Source: Alphaproteobacteria bacterium SS10 (GTDB lineage: Bacteria; Pseudomonadota; Alphaproteobacteria; TMED2). From it: a stretch of 64,000 nucleotides of DNA. The stretch spans positions 253,893 through 317,892 of the forward strand of contig JAHCML010000006.1 of NCBI GenBank assembly GCA_019192455.1, in the 5' to 3' direction. This document shows positions 42,448 to 50,742 of the stretch, piece after piece. Under the pieces are notes generated by a model that was not told the DNA's origin, did no database searches, and saw only the letters and a program-made list of their open reading frames with translations. The position numbers were made by a program, and so were the translations under genes. How positions within the stretch are numbered: the first letter of the stretch is position 1; each line of letters begins with the position of its first letter.

Positions 42448-44514
42448 TTCTTGTTCCTGGAACTGGCGCTTGGCGTATTCACGCAGCTTGTAGCGCTGAA
42501 CCACCCCAGCATCGGTGCGTGGCAGGCTCGGAACAAAATCCCAATGGGTTGGACATTTAAAGGCGTCTTCACGCTTACGGACGAAATCACGAAGCTCAGT
42601 AATCAGCTCGTCATCTGGCTTAACCCCACGGGCTGGCACGATATAAGCCTTGGCCACGGTGCCCAGGGCCTTATCTGGCGCCGCAACCACCGCGCAGTCA
42701 GCGACTGAGTGATGCTCAAGCAGCATTTCCTCAATCTCTGGCGCCATAATCTCATAGCCACCATTGTCGATCACATCATCCATACGGCCCTGGAACCAAT
42801 AGAAGCCATCGGCATCGACGCTGTAGAGGTCGCCGGTCACGTTCCAGCCGCGCTGGACATATTCGGTTTGGCGTTCACCGCCCAGATAGCGGCAGCCGGT
42901 CGGCCCCTTAACCACGAGGCGCCCGCTCATGCCCGCTGGCAGGTCACGGAAGCCCTCATCTACGACACGGCAGGCATACCCCTCAATCGGCTTGCCTGTG
43001 GCACCAGGCCGGATCTCATCAAGCGGCGAAGCCACAACCCGGCTCAGCAGCTCAGTAGAGCCGAAAGCATCGATGATGTTGCTGCCGGTTTGGTTGCGCC
43101 ATTGGGTGTAGACGGCACTGGATAGCGGCTCACCACTGGACACGCAGGTCGTCAGGGAGGTGACATCCACCTTACCGGTGTATTCCAGCATGGCGCGGTA
43201 ACTGCTGGGTGATGAGCAGCAAACGGTTGCCTTTAGCCGGCCAATCGCCTGGATCAGGACCTTTGGCTCAAACTGCTGGAGCAGGATTGATGACGCACCG
43301 ATCCGCATCGGGAACAACAGCAAGCTACACAGACCGAACGTCTCACTCAGCGGCATGTTACAGACAAAGATGTCTTCCGGTATGCTGGGCAAGGCCGATC
43401 GCGGCATACAATCCGCGGTCACGATCAGATCACGATGGTGATGCATCGTGCCTTTCACCTCGCCGGACGTACCGCTGGTGAAGGCAATTAGGCAGATATC
43501 CTCGGCCGCCGTATCGAAGTTATCGAACTGCGGCTCTTTCGGCGCCATGAGTGGCTCAGCATACCGCCAATCATTCGGGCCAGTTTCCGGACCCTCAAAG
43601 CCTGCGGCGCCGTCGGGGCGCTGGCCATTGCCGGCGAAGACCAAGACTTCATAAAGATCGGGCCGTTTTTCCTGAACCTTGGCGAGTTCGGCGGTCAGGC
43701 GATCATCACAGATAGCGAAGTTGATCTGCGCCTTATCGACAATCCGCGCCAGGTCACGGGCCCGCATGGATGGCGGTGTTGGCACAGCGACGGCACCAAC
43801 CTTCAACACGGCGAGGAAGGCCGCCATCATAATCGGCGTGTTAAAGCCGCGGATTAAAACCCTGGCACCCGGGATAACCCCCAGCTCATCCATCAGAACG
43901 TGGGCGAGTTGGTTTGAGTCCCGGTAAACATCAGTGTAGCTCCACACCCCCTTAGAGGTATGGAAGCATGGGCTGTCCGCGTGACCGGCGAAGACCATAC
44001 GGTCGAGCAGATCCGTGACCGCATTCAACCGATCCGGGTGGCGTAGCCAGATTTTGGGGAACTTGAATTCAGGCAGCTGATCTTCAGGCGGCAGATTATC
44101 AGCGCAGAAATTGTCCCAGTGGGAGGTGTATTTCTGCCCGGCCTCAAGTGCTGCGATCTCCTCATCCATCTGGGAGGCCGCTTCCGGTGTCACACCGGAA
44201 TCACCCATGATGGCGTCAATATCAGCCTGGTTTGAATTGCCGTCAGAGGCCCCCATCCAGGCGGCCATATCCTCAAGATCGGCATACTCACCGTCAGGGT
44301 CGTAACCCATCAGTGTTGGTTCAGGGGCATTTGGGTCGGCAGCGGGTTCTGGCTCGGCGGCCTCTTCCTCAACCGGCGCAGCCTCAGGCAACGGCGCAAC
44401 CTCGCCGTCCTGATCATCGAACTGTGCTTGCGACAGCTTTAGAGGTGCCATGGCGGGGGCATCCTGCTCCGCCTCGGTCCATTCATCAGCATCACTACCG
44501 GCATCATTCGCCAT
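42430..44514 (-). CDS. Acyl-CoA ligase-like protein lacking the catalytic A10 lysine
   Basis: A 694-residue ANL-superfamily protein nearest to benzoate/aminobenzoate-CoA ligases. Visible motifs: P-loop AFTSGTSGEVKGTMH, FGSTELLSR (A5), VTGDLYSVDADGFYWFQGRMDDVI (A7/A8; landmark FQGRMDD). In the A10 motif, where related ligases have TGK, the sequence is TDAGVVQRYKLRE with Val671 in place of the lysine. That lysine is required for the adenylation half-reaction in the family, so activity is doubtful. The N-terminal ~140 residues are very acidic low-complexity sequence absent from standard ligases. ATG 44514 is chosen; a TTG lies 9 nt upstream. It is 123 nt downstream of the SDR-like gene on the same strand, with which it is probably co-transcribed. 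Confidence 0.85.
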   Translation of the reverse strand: MANDAGSDADEWTEAEQDAPAMAPLKLSQAQFDDQDGEVAPLPEAAPVEEEAAEPEPAADPNAPEPTLMGYDPDGEYADLEDMAAWMGASDGNSNQADIDAIMGDSGVTPEAASQMDEEIAALEAGQKYTSHWDNFCADNLPPEDQLPEFKFPKIWLRHPDRLNAVTDLLDRMVFAGHADSPCFHTSKGVWSYTDVYRDSNQLAHVLMDELGVIPGARVLIRGFNTPIMMAAFLAVLKVGAVAVPTPPSMRARDLARIVDKAQINFAICDDRLTAELAKVQEKRPDLYEVLVFAGNGQRPDGAAGFEGPETGPNDWRYAEPLMAPKEPQFDNFDTAAEDICLIAFTSGTSGEVKGTMHHHRDLIVTADCMPRSALPSIPEDIFVCNMPLSETFGLCSLLLFPMRIGASSILLQQFEPKVLIQAIGRLKATVCCSSPSSYRAMLEYTGKVDVTSLTTCVSSGEPLSSAVYTQWRNQTGSNIIDAFGSTELLSRVVASPLDEIRPGATGKPIEGYACRVVDEGFRDLPAGMSGRLVVKGPTGCRYLGGERQTEYVQRGWNVTGDLYSVDADGFYWFQGRMDDVIDNGGYEIMAPEIEEMLLEHHSVADCAVVAAPDKALGTVAKAYIVPARGVKPDDELITELRDFVRKREDAFKCPTHWDFVPSLPRTDAGVVQRYKLREYAKRQFQEQEQPAAE

Positions 44515-44646
44515 GGTGGTCAAAAAATCCCCAAAGGCTGGCGTTTCCTTCGATTATCACCGCCGCCCTGCACAACATATTACCCGATTTGCCGCGATGG
44601 AGCATTGCAATTCGCGACACCACCATCGAAGACAATATCATAGCGA

Positions 44647-45429
44647 TCAACCGAGTTCACCGCCATCAATCACCATTGCCTGGCCGCATAATCCCTTTGC
44701 CTCGTCCTGTGCCAGCCACACTAGCGTGGCACCAATCTCACTCGGCTGGATAAGGCGGCGCTGGGCGTTGCCATTGGCGAGGTCGGATTTAACCGCCGAG
44801 CGGTCGCGACGCGTATGGGCAACAATCTGATCGATCTCAACCGATAGGCGGTCAGTATCAACCAGCCCCGCTACCACAGCGTTTACCGCGACGCCGCTTT
44901 CCGCGACCTCACGCGCCAATCCCCGCATTAAGCCTAATAAACCATGCTGGAGTGCACAGGTGCCGAGGCCAAGCGGACGGCCCCGAATGGCATCCTGGCC
45001 AATCACAAACATCACCCGGCCATCCCCTGCCTCTTGCATAGGCGGGACGACAGCCGCAACCAGATTGGCGGCGCCAATAAGAAGGGTCTGGGCCGCCATC
45101 TGCAGGCGCGCCACATCCAGCTGATCGTAATAGCCGTTTACATCCTCACGCACCGCATGGACCAAGATATCGATCGGCCCTAAGGACTCCTCGGCATGAT
45201 CCACCGCCCGCTCAATCGACAAACGGTTATTCAGATCAGCGGTGACGGTCAGAACATCGCCATCCACCTCATTAATCAGGCGCGTGGCGGCGGTGGTTAG
45301 CCCCTCAGAGCCACGGGCCATCAAGGTTATGTTGCACCCGGCCGCCGCGAGGGCGCGGGCGGCGTGATAGCCCATCTCCCCACTGCCACCGGCGATCAGT
45401 GCGTGCTTGCCTTCAAGCGATAGAGACAT
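44647..45429 (-). CDS. SDR-fold protein without the catalytic Ser-Tyr-Lys triad
   Basis: A 260-residue short-chain dehydrogenase/reductase-fold protein. The Rossmann start is LIAGGSGEMGYHAARALAAAG, with Ala and Glu where classical SDRs have T and G of TGxxxGxG; NNAG is replaced by HAVR. At the catalytic positions Ser is Gly144 (FVIGQD), Tyr is Thr157 and Lys is Gln161 (GTCALQHG replaces YxASKHG). The C-terminal SDR features VNAVVAGLVDTD and VIDGGELG are kept. It is therefore likely non-catalytic or mechanistically altered. It is upstream of, and probably co-transcribed with, the acyl-CoA-ligase-like gene, which is also missing its key residue. Confidence 0.82.
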   Translation of the reverse strand: MSLSLEGKHALIAGGSGEMGYHAARALAAAGCNITLMARGSEGLTTAATRLINEVDGDVLTVTADLNNRLSIERAVDHAEESLGPIDILVHAVREDVNGYYDQLDVARLQMAAQTLLIGAANLVAAVVPPMQEAGDGRVMFVIGQDAIRGRPLGLGTCALQHGLLGLMRGLAREVAESGVAVNAVVAGLVDTDRLSVEIDQIVAHTRRDRSAVKSDLANGNAQRRLIQPSEIGATLVWLAQDEAKGLCGQAMVIDGGELG

Positions 45430-45524
45430 AATTTGCTAATATAAGAGAAAGCTTTAGTAAGCTGCTTTGTGGAACAAGCACCGTTGAAGCTACACCCAAT
45501 TGACCTCAGGCCCTAGCCCTGAGA

Positions 45525-46673
45525 ATGCAAAAACCCATTTCTGTTCAACATCATCCACCAACTAATCCAGATGACCCCGCTGCGCTTATGCTGATCCAAC
45601 GTCAAAACCCCACCGCCGAAAAGCTTCCCAGCTTTGGCGATCGCCCGCTCACCTTTGTGATTGCCATGTGGAATTGGAAGGAACAGTCCTTCGCGCGCTT
45701 TATTGAGGATGAACCAGGATCATCCGACATCATCTATTTCGATGAAACCTGCGGTTATGAACAGATTGTGAAGGCCGTCTCACTACAACGGCCGGACCGC
45801 ATGATCCTCTGGGGTATGATGGAACCGGAAGGGGTTGCCGAGCTTGCCCAGCGTGAGGGAATTGATCTGCTGCGGGTGGAGGATGGTTTCCTCCGCTCTG
45901 CTGGCCTTACTGGAACCCGGCCCGCACCAATGTCCCTCTGCCTCGATAAGCGGGGCATCTACTTCAACCCGAACGTGCCATCGGATCTGGAGCACCTGCT
46001 ACTGACCTATGATTTCGACAGTGATAGCGCGCTGGTTGACCGGGCAAAGGCCGGTATCACCCGCCTCCGCAAGCTGGGGTTGAGCAAGTACAACCATGCC
46101 AAGCCAGTGGATTTAGAGGCTGTCTATGGGCCAAAGGATCGGCCACGGGTACTCGTACTGGGCCAGGTCGAGGAAGATCAATCCATCCAATATGGCTGTG
46201 ACGGGGCGTTTGATAACAACGCACTCGTCCGCGCAGCGGCTGAGGCGCACCCAGACGCGCAGATCATCTATAAGCCACATCCCGATGTACTGGCCGGGGA
46301 TCGTGATCGTCTGTCAAACCCCGATGATGTGCGGGATATCGCCCTAGTCGTGGATACGCCGATGACCATCGATCAGGCTTTTGAGACGATTGATCACGTT
46401 CATACCGCCACGTCCCTCGCCGGGTTTGAGGCGCTGCTGCGCGGCCTCAAAGTAACCACACACGGCCGCCCATTCTACGCGGGCTGGGGGGTGACTGAGG
46501 ATCGGCTACCGCCACTAAACCCACGGCGCGAGCTTACGATTGAGCAGGTTTTTGCCGCCGCTTACCTGCTCTACCCGATCTATTGCCACCCTGAGACAGG
46601 CGCACGCCTACGCTTTGAAGAGGCGCTGGATGTCCTCGCCGCTGAACGAGATCGGATGCTGGCGCAGGGCTAA
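45525..46673 (+). CDS. KpsC-like capsular polysaccharide (beta-Kdo) transferase, single module
   Basis: A 382-residue protein of the capsule-polysaccharide KpsC family, glycosyltransferases that place beta-Kdo on lipid anchors. Motifs are VEDGFLRSAGLTGTRPAP, RVLVLGQVEEDQSIQYG, YKPHPDVLAG, and TSLAGFEALLRGLKVTTHG with PFYAGWGVTEDR. Typical KpsC has two tandem modules; this has one. No kpsS, kpsMT or other capsule genes lie near, so its substrate is not known here. The start is ATG 45525; ATG 45588 is possible. Divergent from the SDR-like gene, 95 bp apart; proA follows 79 nt downstream. Confidence 0.85.
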   Translation: MQKPISVQHHPPTNPDDPAALMLIQRQNPTAEKLPSFGDRPLTFVIAMWNWKEQSFARFIEDEPGSSDIIYFDETCGYEQIVKAVSLQRPDRMILWGMMEPEGVAELAQREGIDLLRVEDGFLRSAGLTGTRPAPMSLCLDKRGIYFNPNVPSDLEHLLLTYDFDSDSALVDRAKAGITRLRKLGLSKYNHAKPVDLEAVYGPKDRPRVLVLGQVEEDQSIQYGCDGAFDNNALVRAAAEAHPDAQIIYKPHPDVLAGDRDRLSNPDDVRDIALVVDTPMTIDQAFETIDHVHTATSLAGFEALLRGLKVTTHGRPFYAGWGVTEDRLPPLNPRRELTIEQVFAAAYLLYPIYCHPETGARLRFEEALDVLAAERDRMLAQG

Positions 46674-46752
46674 CCCTACCGGTTGATGGGTGACACGGTT
46701 ATCGCTGCGGCGGTATAGAGGCGTAACGAGAACAGTCGCCAGGCAAGGACCA

Positions 46753-48039
46753 ATGTCGTCACAAGCGATCCAAAACAGCGCCGATAATCCCGAAGCGCTT
46801 ATCGAGCAAATGGGCAATGCCGCCCGTCAAGCGGCCCTGGTCCTGGCCACCGTGCCGGCGGCGCAGAAGACCGCTGCCCTAAACGCTGCCGCCGATAAGA
46901 TTGAGGCTAGCAAGGCAAAATTACTTGAGGCCAATGCCGCCGATGTCAGCGCGGCTAAAGCCAATGGCACCGCCACCCCGCTGATTGATCGCCTGGTCCT
47001 AGATGATGAGCGGATTGCCGGTGTGGTTGAGGCCGTGCGCAGTATCGCCGCCATGCCCGACCCCGTTGGCCAACCAATGGCAGCGTGGGACCGACCCAAC
47101 GGCCTGAACATCGAGCGGGTCCGCGTGCCCCTGGGTGTTGTCGGTATCGTGTTTGAGAGCCGACCCAACGTCACCGCCGATGCTGGCGCCCTATGCCTTA
47201 AGGCCGGGAACGCGGCCATTCTCCGGTGCGGATCCGAGAGCCTAAACTCCTCAACCATCTTGGCTGAATGCTTGAGTGCAGCTTGTGTTGAGCATGGCCT
47301 GCCTGAAGCATCGATCCAACTGGTGCCCACCCGTGACCGGGCCGCCGTTGGCGCCATGCTTACCCGCCCCGACCTGATTGATGTGCTGATCCCCCGGGGC
47401 GGCAAATCCCTGATTGAGCGGGTGATGAATGACAGCCGCGTGCCGGTGCTCGCCCATCTGGATGGCCTTTGCCATGTCTATGTGGACGGTGCCGCTGACC
47501 TTGATATGGCAGAGCAGATTGTGGTGAACGCCAAGATGCGTCGCACCTCCGTCTGTGGTGCCGCTGAAACCCTGCTTGTTGATGCGACCATCGCCGATAC
47601 TGCCCTGCCCCGGTTGGTTAGCGCACTTCAGACCGCCGGCTGTGCTGTACGGGGCGATGCGGCGACCCAGGCCGTAAATGACGCCGTGACCCCGGCCGAT
47701 GACAGCGATTGGGTCACCGAGTATCTGGCCCCCATCATCTCAGTCCGGGTGATTGATGGCGTTGGCGCCGCAATTGACCATATCAACCGCTATGGCTCCC
47801 ACCACACCGACAGCATTGTCACCGGTGATAGCGAGCTGGCGGAACAGTTCTTGGCCCAGGTGGATAGCGCGATTGTCCTGCACAACGCCTCAACCCAGTT
47901 CGCCGATGGTGGTGAATTTGGCCTGGGCGCGGAGATTGGGATTGCCACGGGTCGCCTACATGCGCGTGGCCCCGTGGGTGCGGAGCAGCTGACCACGTTT
48001 AAGTATAAGCTGCGCGGCCAAGGCCAGACCCGGCCCTAA
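46753..48039 (+). CDS. proA: Gamma-glutamyl phosphate reductase (ProA)
   Basis: ProA reduces gamma-glutamyl phosphate to glutamate-5-semialdehyde in proline synthesis (NADPH). 428 residues of the aldehyde dehydrogenase fold. Motifs: [47 protein letters not shown], and the catalytic Cys in [16 protein letters not shown] 46753 is preceded by AAGGAC and gives the family length; an upstream in-frame start adds an unrelated basic leader. Heads a long co-directional set proA-nadD-rsfS-rlmH and onward; proB is not here. Confidence 0.96.
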   Translation: MSSQAIQNSADNPEALIEQMGNAARQAALVLATVPAAQKTAALNAAADKIEASKAKLLEANAADVSAAKANGTATPLIDRLVLDDERIAGVVEAVRSIAAMPDPVGQPMAAWDRPNGLNIERVRVPLGVVGIVFESRPNVTADAGALCLKAGNAAILRCGSESLNSSTILAECLSAACVEHGLPEASIQLVPTRDRAAVGAMLTRPDLIDVLIPRGGKSLIERVMNDSRVPVLAHLDGLCHVYVDGAADLDMAEQIVVNAKMRRTSVCGAAETLLVDATIADTALPRLVSALQTAGCAVRGDAATQAVNDAVTPADDSDWVTEYLAPIISVRVIDGVGAAIDHINRYGSHHTDSIVTGDSELAEQFLAQVDSAIVLHNASTQFADGGEFGLGAEIGIATGRLHARGPVGAEQLTTFKYKLRGQGQTRP

Positions 48040-48057
48040 TCCAATATCCTCCGCCCT

Positions 48058-48699
48058 ATGACCCGCCAAACCATCGCCGGCAACCCGATCCGCAGTGCCA
48101 GCCAGCCAAGGCTGCGCGCACCGGCCATGTGGCGCGGCTTACGCGTTGGCCTGTTAGGCGGCTCATTCAACCCGGCCCATGATGGTCATCGGCATATCAG
48201 CCTGTTGGCCCTGAAACAGCTGCGGCTAGATCAGGTTTGGTGGCTGGTTAGCCCGCAAAACCCACTTAAATCGAGCAAAGGCATGGCGCCGCTGGTTGAG
48301 CGAATCGAGAGCGCCCAGTCGGTCGCCTGCCATCCCCGCATTCTGGTCACGGCGATCGAGCAGGATTTGAGCACCCGTTACACCGCCGATACGCTGCCTG
48401 CCCTCCGGAAAGCCTTTCCAGCCACGGGTTTCACCTGGTTGATGGGCGCGGATAATCTGTCCCAAATCCGGCACTGGCAGCATTGGAACCGCATCTTTGA
48501 AACAATGCCGGTTGCGGTGCTCGCGCGCGCTCCGTATTCTTTAAGGGCGAGATCGTCGATGGCGGCGATCCGTTACCAAAGGCACCGTCTGCCGCATGGA
48601 AGGGCATCCCGCCTGCACATCGGTGGACCGCCGCGCTGGGTTTACCTGCCGATACCGCTTCACGGCGCATCGGCAACGGCCATAAGGGCGGCGCGTTAA
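48058..48699 (+). CDS. nadD: Nicotinate-nucleotide adenylyltransferase (NadD)
   Basis: NadD joins ATP and nicotinate mononucleotide to make deamido-NAD. 213 residues. HxGH-type nucleotidyltransferase signature GLLGGSFNPAHDGH, then WWLVSPQNPLK, TWLMGADNLSQIRHW and the C-terminal S-x-T-A-I-R motif (ASATAIRAAR). The N-terminal 30 residues are variable and basic. It follows proA by 18 nt; rsfS comes 158 nt later. Confidence 0.94.
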   Translation: MTRQTIAGNPIRSASQPRLRAPAMWRGLRVGLLGGSFNPAHDGHRHISLLALKQLRLDQVWWLVSPQNPLKSSKGMAPLVERIESAQSVACHPRILVTAIEQDLSTRYTADTLPALRKAFPATGFTWLMGADNLSQIRHWQHWNRIFETMPVAVLARAPYSLRARSSMAAIRYQRHRLPHGRASRLHIGGPPRWVYLPIPLHGASATAIRAAR

Positions 48700-48857
48700 G
48701 GGTCTGTTAATCGCTCGGCCTGTTTGATCAAGGTGATCATTCCGGGATCGGGCGAAGGATAGGAAGGTTTTTTGGCCAGATCGATATGCATAGGCGAGAT
48801 CGACCGAGCTCCTTCTGTCATCCTGACCAAACACGGGATGCGTCACAGTAAAGGAGG

Positions 48858-49292
48858 ATGACGATAGCTAACGCTCGTCAAATTTCGGCGTCTGACACCA
48901 CGGCAACCGATCTACCGGAACCCGAGGAATTAGAACGCCTCGCCATCCAGTCCCTAGAGGACGACAAGGCCTTCGATGTTGTTTCCATCGACCTTTCCGG
49001 CAAATCGGCAATCGCCGATGCCATGATCATCGCTTCCGGCACATCCAGCCGCCAGGTTTCGGCCATGGCGGAGCATCTGCTTGAGCGCTTGAAGAAGGCT
49101 GGTGTGGGCTCTGTGAAGGTTGAGGGTAAGGCCACCGCTGATTGGGTTCTGATCGATGCCGGCGATATCGTCGTGCATCTGTTCCGCCCTGAGGTGCGTG
49201 AGTTCTACAATATCGAGAAGATGTGGCTACTAGACGGGCCAAGTGGGTCGGTCGGTGGTGGCGCTGCGGTCAGCCTGGCTGGCGCGCAGTAG
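48858..49292 (+). CDS. rsfS: Ribosome silencing factor RsfS
   Basis: RsfS binds L14 on the 50S subunit and blocks subunit joining during starvation. 144 residues with the DUF143 fold: FDVVSIDLSGKSAIADAMIIASGTSSRQ (landmarks DLSGKS and DAMIIASGTSSRQ), KVEGKATADWVLIDAGDIVVHLF and FYNIEKMW. The ATG at 48858 is the only ATG/GTG/TTG compatible with full length, because TAA lies three codons upstream and no other start follows until inside the domain. An AGGAGG stretch touches the ATG with no spacer, an unusual arrangement. rlmH follows 13 nt later. Confidence 0.93.
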   Translation: MTIANARQISASDTTATDLPEPEELERLAIQSLEDDKAFDVVSIDLSGKSAIADAMIIASGTSSRQVSAMAEHLLERLKKAGVGSVKVEGKATADWVLIDAGDIVVHLFRPEVREFYNIEKMWLLDGPSGSVGGGAAVSLAGAQ

Positions 49293-49305
49293 CACTCGAA
49301 CCCTC

Positions 49306-49767
49306 GTGAATATTACCATCGCGGCCATTGGTAAGGCCCGCGCCGGACCGGAGCGCGCGCTCTATGAGCATTATGCAGAGCGCATGCGCTGGCCTCTGAC
49401 CCTCAAAGAATCCGACCTAAAGAAACCGATTGAGCCGGTGGATAAGCGCCGCGCCGCTGAGGCTGAGCTGTTGAGTGCTAGCCTTCCAAGCGGTGCCGTG
49501 GTCATTGCGCTTGATGAGCGTGGCCGTGAGTTAGGCAGCCGTGACTTCGCTTCCAAGCTTGCCAATTGGCGGGACGGTGGCCGTGCCGATATCGCTCTCA
49601 TAATTGGCGGTGCCGACGGGCTAGACCCCGTGCTCAAAGCCAAGGCTGATCTGATCTGGTCGTTTGGTAAGGCCACATGGCCCCATATGCTGGTTCGCGC
49701 CATGTTGGCGGAACAGATATATCGTGCGCAAACCATCTTGGATGGCCACCCATACCATCGGGATTAA
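49306..49767 (+). CDS. rlmH: 23S rRNA pseudouridine-1915 N3-methyltransferase (RlmH)
   Basis: RlmH (SPOUT family) methylates pseudouridine 1915 in 23S rRNA. About 153 residues from a GTG start at 49306, the family length; the open frame extends upstream but that part overlaps rsfS in another frame. Motifs are the N-terminal ITIAAIGKAR, IALIIGGADGLDP and the C-terminal QIYRAQTILDGHPYHRD. It follows rsfS by 13 nt as usual in alphaproteobacteria. Confidence 0.95.
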   Translation: MNITIAAIGKARAGPERALYEHYAERMRWPLTLKESDLKKPIEPVDKRRAAEAELLSASLPSGAVVIALDERGRELGSRDFASKLANWRDGGRADIALIIGGADGLDPVLKAKADLIWSFGKATWPHMLVRAMLAEQIYRAQTILDGHPYHRD

Positions 49768-49827
49768 TCCCGTTAATTATTGAAATAAAACAGTTTTGCT
49801 TTCGGTCGCGGGCGTTAGTTTCGGGCC

Positions 49828-50655
49828 ATGAGCCAACCCAAGCGCCCACCCTATGCTGATGCTGCCCACAAGATTGGGCCGCCCGATTTCAGCACTGTCG
49901 CACGGCGAACGTTTCAGCGTTTCATCGACCGCCGCTTTGGGCCGGATGCGGTTATCTTCCTAGGTGGTTCAGTACAGCGCGGTGATGCGCGCTTCGGATC
50001 CGATGTTGATGCGGTGGTCGTCCTGCCTAAGAAACCGGGGCAGCATCGCCAGCGGATTAAGCAGGTGATTGAAGGCGTACCGATTGACCTCGCCGTCTAT
50101 AATCTGGAGGGGCTGCAGACCAGGCTTGGTCGCGAAAAACGCGCCGCCAGCCCTTGGGTCATGGAAATCGTTGGTGAGGGCGAGGTTGTCACCAACCCGC
50201 GCAGCCCAACTGCCCGTATCGCCCGAACCATGGCCCGCCGTCATTTGCGGGAGGGCCCACCAGAATTCAAGCAAGGACAACGACGCCCCGCTCTCGTTGA
50301 AATCAGCGAACTAACCGAGAGCCTAGCCGGCAGCACGGATACAGCAGAGATGCGGTTCCTGGGTGCCATGCTGATGCCCAAGCTGGCGACCTTCCACCTT
50401 CGCGATAATGATCAATGGATTGGCCGTAATCGCGGCCTCCTAACCCGGCTGAAGGCGTTTGACCCTGACTATGCTGAGGCCTTGGATAAGGCTGTCTATG
50501 TTGATTTGGGTCAGAAGGGTGATATCCGGCCCTTGGTGGAGCTGACCAAGCAAACCCTGGCTGCAGCAGGCGGATTAGCCCGCGATCTGCCCCTGGATAT
50601 TGATCCAGACGACCCGGCCAGCCCGTGCCCGGATCAAGATAAACCAAAAATCTGA
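49828..50655 (+). CDS. Nucleotidyltransferase-domain protein of unknown role
   Basis: A 275-residue protein with a Pol-beta-type nucleotidyltransferase motif: FLGGSVQRGDARFGSDVDAVVVLP, i.e. GS...D-x-D with the metal-binding Asp pair, then VPIDLAVYN with a third acidic residue. The C-terminal half has no recognised domain; it ends in an acidic Pro-rich tail. Such proteins include minimal nucleotidyltransferases and antibiotic adenylyltransferases, but nothing here identifies a substrate. It sits between rlmH and gpmI, where relatives usually have none, so it is probably an insertion. Base composition is close to that of its neighbours. Confidence 0.75.
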   Translation: MSQPKRPPYADAAHKIGPPDFSTVARRTFQRFIDRRFGPDAVIFLGGSVQRGDARFGSDVDAVVVLPKKPGQHRQRIKQVIEGVPIDLAVYNLEGLQTRLGREKRAASPWVMEIVGEGEVVTNPRSPTARIARTMARRHLREGPPEFKQGQRRPALVEISELTESLAGSTDTAEMRFLGAMLMPKLATFHLRDNDQWIGRNRGLLTRLKAFDPDYAEALDKAVYVDLGQKGDIRPLVELTKQTLAAAGGLARDLPLDIDPDDPASPCPDQDKPKI

Positions 50656-50742
50656 CCAAATTGGCCTGCTTGATGGTTGAGACCTGACCCCGGACGCCCC
50701 ATAACCTGGGCAGAAGGGTCCAACAACCAAACGATAAGAGCC

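Noticed and set aside
48058-48699. Possible frameshift in nadD because of the Arg-rich C-terminal part
   Set aside because: The C-terminus ends in the expected S-A-T-A-I-R motif, so the gene is intact.
48541-48846. 101-codon open frame on the minus strand between nadD and rsfS
   Set aside because: It overlaps the nadD 3' end in antisense and has no family resemblance; the gap most likely contains only leader sequence.
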